From Sphingobium lactosutens (GTDB lineage Bacteria > Pseudomonadota > Alphaproteobacteria > Sphingomonadales > Sphingomonadaceae), in contig NZ_QJQX01000022.1 of the NCBI RefSeq assembly GCF_013393185.1, positions 62,001 to 126,000 on the forward strand: a stretch of DNA of 64,000 bases, read 5' to 3'. Under the pieces are notes generated by a model. That model was not told the origin of the DNA and ran no database searches. It saw nothing but the letters and a program-made list of their open reading frames with translations. Positions 61,438-64,000 of this stretch are shown here, piece by piece. How positions within the stretch are numbered: the first letter of the stretch is position 1; each line of letters starts with the position of its first letter. Made by a program: the position numbers and the translations under genes.

Positions 61438-62748
61438 TCAGCGATTGGCGATGCTGGCGGGGATGCGAAGCGTTAATAACACGCCAACCGCCAGGGCAAT
61501 GGCCAGAGTAAACAGCGCCGCCTGCGTGCTGCCTGATGCATCCTTGATCCAGCCGACCAAATAGGGGCTGACGAACCCGGCCAGTTGCCCGGTCGAATTT
61601 ATGAGGGCGAAACCACCAGCCGCTGCCGCCGCGCTAAGATAGCTGTTGGTAAGCGGCCAGAACATCGGCAAGCCTGTCAGCGCGCCCATCGCCGCCAGCG
61701 TCATGCCGAACAGGGACAGGCCAGGATTGCCGGTCGCCGTTGCGGCGATGATCAGACCAGTCAGACCAATGGTCAACGGGATCGTCAGATGCCAGCGCCT
61801 TTCCTGCCGCCGATCCGCCGAACGGCCCATCATGATCATGAAGATGACGGCGGCCAGATAAGGGATGGCACTCATCAGGCCGATCATCAGCGGATCGCTC
61901 TCGCCGCTGGACTGGATGATCGTAGGCAGCCAGAAATTAATGGCGTAGACGCCACTCTGGATGCAGAAATACAGCAGGCCCAGCATCCAGATCGTCGGAT
62001 TGCGCAGCACGGCCGAGAAACTGTCGGCGGCCGTTATGGGTTTGGTCTTTTCATCCTGAACGATAGCGTCGTGCAAGGCCCGCTTTTCGCCAGCGTCCAG
62101 CCACGGTGCCGCATCAATGCCGTCGCTTAGGACGAACCAGACCGCAACACCCAGCAGCACGGTAGGCAATCCCTGCAATAGGAACAGCCATTGCCATGCA
62201 GCAAGCCCACCATGGCCAGCAGCGAAATGGCCAAGTATCCAACCCGAAACAGGGCCGCCCAGCACGCCGGAGACGGGGATAGCGGACATGAAGATGGTCA
62301 TGACACGGCCATGTTGCGTACGGGGGAACCAGCCCGTCAGGTACAGGACGATACCGGGGAAAAAGCCAGCCTCCGCCGCCCCGGTCAGGAAACGCAGGAG
62401 ATAGAAGTGTGCGGGTGTCTGCACGAACATCAGCGATGTTGAAAACAGCCCCCATGTCACCATCATAACCGCGACCCAGCGGCGCGCGCCCAGCCGCTGG
62501 AGGATCAGATTGCTCGGCACCCCGCAGGCGAGATAGCCGATAAAGAAAATGCCCGCGCCAAGCCCGTAGACGGTCTCGCTCATGCTCAGATCGTCCAGCA
62601 TCTGCAGCTTGGCAAAGCCCACATTGACCCGGTCGATATAATTGAAAAGGTAGCAGACAAAGAGGAAAGGGATCACGCGCACGGCGATCTTCCTGTAGGT
62701 CTGCCTCATATCATCCGATGTGGACATGGGTAAGGCTGCGGCAGTCAT
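61438..62748 (-). CDS. MFS transporter, ACS family (sugar acid / glucarate-type)
   Basis: This 436-residue permease with 12 predicted membrane helices shows the MFS pattern FLFVCYLFNYIDRVNVGFAK at the N-terminus, GWFPRTQHGRVMTIFMSAI and FGMTLAAMGALTGLPMFWP. The anion:cation symporter family moves glucarate, galactonate, tartrate and related acids with protons. As the first gene of the minus-strand operon it probably imports D-glycerate or an aldarate for the kinases. Its promoter should lie in 62749-63140. Confidence 0.93.
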   Translation of the reverse strand: MTAAALPMSTSDDMRQTYRKIAVRVIPFLFVCYLFNYIDRVNVGFAKLQMLDDLSMSETVYGLGAGIFFIGYLACGVPSNLILQRLGARRWVAVMMVTWGLFSTSLMFVQTPAHFYLLRFLTGAAEAGFFPGIVLYLTGWFPRTQHGRVMTIFMSAIPVSGVLGGPVSGWILGHFAAGHGGLAAWQWLFLLQGLPTVLLGVAVWFVLSDGIDAAPWLDAGEKRALHDAIVQDEKTKPITAADSFSAVLRNPTIWMLGLLYFCIQSGVYAINFWLPTIIQSSGESDPLMIGLMSAIPYLAAVIFMIMMGRSADRRQERRWHLTIPLTIGLTGLIIAATATGNPGLSLFGMTLAAMGALTGLPMFWPLTNSYLSAAAAAGGFALINSTGQLAGFVSPYLVGWIKDASGSTQAALFTLAIALAVGVLLTLRIPASIANR

Positions 62749-63140
62749 GGAGCGCCCTCCTATGGCGTTTCTGGTTCTCGGCTATACGCAGCCCTCCAAG
62801 TAAGGAAGGAACGTCGTAGCCACATGCTAGTTGGACAAGCGCCAGAAATCTTTGTGAGGCCGGGGATATTCAGACGAGCACATCCTTTTTTTTCTGGGCA
62901 AATGCCAAAAATTAAATGAGATAGGTTAAGCTTGGGCTGATCCGCTCTCGCCAGCACGGTGCGACTGACAGTCAGATTTTGTCGCTCAGTAACCGAACCA
63001 TGATCGGCTAACCGGCGACAAACAGATGATAGCCGCTATGTCGGGACCTGACGCAACCGATCGTTCACGCGTCCAGGGCGGAATGGCTTGAGTTGGTCGC
63101 GACCTGCCCGTTACCGGACAGTCCGGACCTAGGCTCAGGA
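62749..63140. other. Operon promoter region left of IS5
   Basis: Nearly 400 bases with no gene. The left part should contain the promoter and CdaR operator of the sugar-acid operon. A short minus-strand frame (62760-62957) has no recognised domain. Confidence 0.4.
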
Positions 63141-63526
63141 CTCACTGATCAAAGCCAAAAGATGACGGTGGCAGCGACGGCGATTGCCGAGAAGAAGGCG
63201 TTGGGGCATCGGTCGTAGCGCGTCGCGACCCGTCGCCAGTCTTTGAGGCGGCCGAACATGATCTCGATGCGGTTGCGCCGTTTGTAGCGGCGCTTGTCGT
63301 GTTTGACGGCCTTGTTCCGGGATTTGCGACCGGGGATGCAGGGGGTGATACCCTTTTCCTGCAAAGCATCGCGGAACCAGTCGGCATCGTAGCCGCGATC
63401 AGCGAGCAACCATTGGGCTTTGGGAAGTTCGTCCAACAGGGCAGCGGCACCGATATAATCGCTGACCTGCCCTGCGGTCATGAAGAAACTGATCGGACGG
63501 CCGTTCGCATCGGTAACGGCATGGAG

Positions 63527-63549
63527 CCCTTCGACAAGCTCAGGAGAGC
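63527..63549. repeat. 23-bp insertion, copy A
   Basis: The bases cccttcgacaagctcagg and the last five (agagc) interrupt the transposase between the codons for MNTK and LHAV. The element is 20/23 identical to copy B at 63758-63780. It resembles short palindrome-like repeats (ttcgacaagctcag) that occur dispersed in sphingomonad genomes. Confidence 0.7.
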
Positions 63550-63757
63550 CTTGGTGTTCATACCGCCTTTCGTGCGTCCGATCAGGCGTCCCGCGCCGCT
63601 TTTTTACCGCAAGGCTGGATGCCGTGCGGTGGGCCTTGAGATAGGTTGCGTCGATCATAACCGTCCTGCGTTCGGAAGCCTGAGGCGCTGCCAGACCTTC
63701 CATCATCCGAAGGAAAACGCCCTTGTCACCCCACCGCTTCCAGCGGTTGTAAAGCGT

Positions 63758-63780
63758 CCCTTCGACAGGCTCAGGACAGG
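63758..63780. repeat. 23-bp insertion, copy B
   Basis: The bases cccttcgacaggctcagg and the last five (acagg) interrupt the transposase between GPHK and TLYNRWK, shifting the frame. It differs from copy A at three positions only. Both copies are exactly 23 bases and in the same orientation. Confidence 0.7.
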
Positions 63781-64000
63781 CTTGTGCGGCCCATAGTCCT
63801 TTGGTGCATCCCGCCAGCGCAACCCATTCCGATTGACGAAAATGATCCCGCTCAACACCCGGCGATCGTCGACACGCGGTTTGCCATGGCTCTTGGGAAA
63901 GTAGGGCTCAAGCCGAGCCATCTGCTCGTCCGTGAGCCAATACAGATCGCTCATCTGCAATCTCCTCGCGGAGCCTGAATCAGATCGAGCCGGTTATATC

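Larger units (their letters stand above)
63149..63960 (-). pseudogene. IS5-family transposase broken into two frames
   Basis: The N-terminal part (from 63960: LYWLTDEQMARLEPYFPKSH, RNGLRWRDAPKDYGPHK) and the C-terminal part (63706 to 63149: MIDATYLKAHRTASSLAV, LHAVTDANGRPISF, LLADRGYDADWFRDAL, RRYKRRNRIEIMFGRLKDW) together form an IS5-type DDE transposase. The frame breaks at the 23-bp insertion at 63758-63780. Without it, GPHK continues directly into TLYNRWKRWGDKGVF. The second insertion (63527-63549) lies before LHAVTDANG, where the segment RRGTPDRTHERRYEH reads out of frame against the expected sequence. It is not functional. Confidence 0.85.
63141..63985 (-). mobile_element. IS5-family insertion sequence, transposase disrupted
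   Basis: The bounds are approximate. Weak terminal similarity (ctgatcaaagcc at the left, agcctgaatcag at the right, partly complementary) brackets a transposase in two frames. The transposase gene carries two 23-bp insertions (63527-63549 and 63758-63780). Confidence 0.7.

Overview
The window looks like a replicon of a sphingomonad-type alphaproteobacterium (Sphingobium, Novosphingobium or Sphingopyxis like). This rests on the GC-rich coding sequence, a TonB-dependent receptor inside a catabolic cluster, a CopAB-type copper locus, Lrp-, GntR- and CdaR-controlled catabolic operons, and remnants of alphaproteobacterial conjugative plasmid genes (ArdC, TrbN-like transglycosylase, MobF relaxase, DUF2493). 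The mixture of catabolic islands, insertion sequences and broken transfer genes suggests a large plasmid or a mobile chromosomal island. No rRNA, tRNA, CRISPR array or replication gene was recognised.

Layout. 1-14.7 kb: an import and oxidation locus for an amino-acid-, opine- or imino-acid-like nitrogen compound. It has an ABC transporter, a three-subunit HcnABC-type FAD/Fe-S dehydrogenase, two aldehyde dehydrogenases, an acetyltransferase, a tartrate/isopropylmalate-type dehydrogenase, a class III aminotransferase, an Lrp regulator and an M20 amidohydrolase. 14.8-18 kb: an RTX-repeat protein, copB with a beheaded copA, and an IHF-like gene. 18-21.5 kb: a graveyard of plasmid gene fragments plus an apparently intact nucleotidyltransferase-HEPN fusion. 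22-28 kb: a visibly more AT-rich defence-like island. It contains a cytosine methyltransferase, a REC-HEPN protein, a protein with two GHKL ATPase modules, and an HNH nuclease with a ScoMcrA-like N-terminus. A broken tyrosine recombinase lies next to it. 30-36.3 kb: a Fic protein, small plasmid genes, a truncated IS21-family element, and a second Fic 3' remnant exactly at the IS21 end.

36.4-53.8 kb: a catabolic super-cluster. It starts with a glutarate module (class III CoA-transferase, glutaryl-CoA-dehydrogenase-like gene, divergent LysR). It continues with an aldehyde dehydrogenase broken by a frameshift, VOC, Ldh2, alpha/beta-hydrolase and FAH-family enzymes, a GntR regulator, a TonB receptor, a medium-chain dehydrogenase, a cupin, a LysR regulator, and a cytochrome P450 with its [2Fe-2S] ferredoxin. 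The P450 and ferredoxin are separated by a decayed formaldehyde-dehydrogenase gene. The substrate cannot be read from sequence alone; activation, oxygenation, hydrolysis and beta-oxidation-type functions are all present. 54.4-55.7 kb: a complete IS3-family element with 27-bp perfect inverted repeats and a 3-bp target duplication. 55.8-62.7 kb: a D-glycerate or sugar-acid operon (MFS permease, glycerate kinase, pyruvate kinase, CdaR-type regulator, OprB porin). 63.1-64 kb: an IS5-family transposase disrupted by two nearly identical 23-bp insertions.

The strongest candidate for an undescribed system is the 22.0-28.1 kb island. It reads as a restriction-modification core (methyltransferase plus modified-DNA-type HNH nuclease) joined to a two-component-like pair. 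In that pair, the receiver protein carries an HEPN RNase motif (RNDFAH) and the kinase-like partner carries an additional MORC/Hsp90-type ATPase module.
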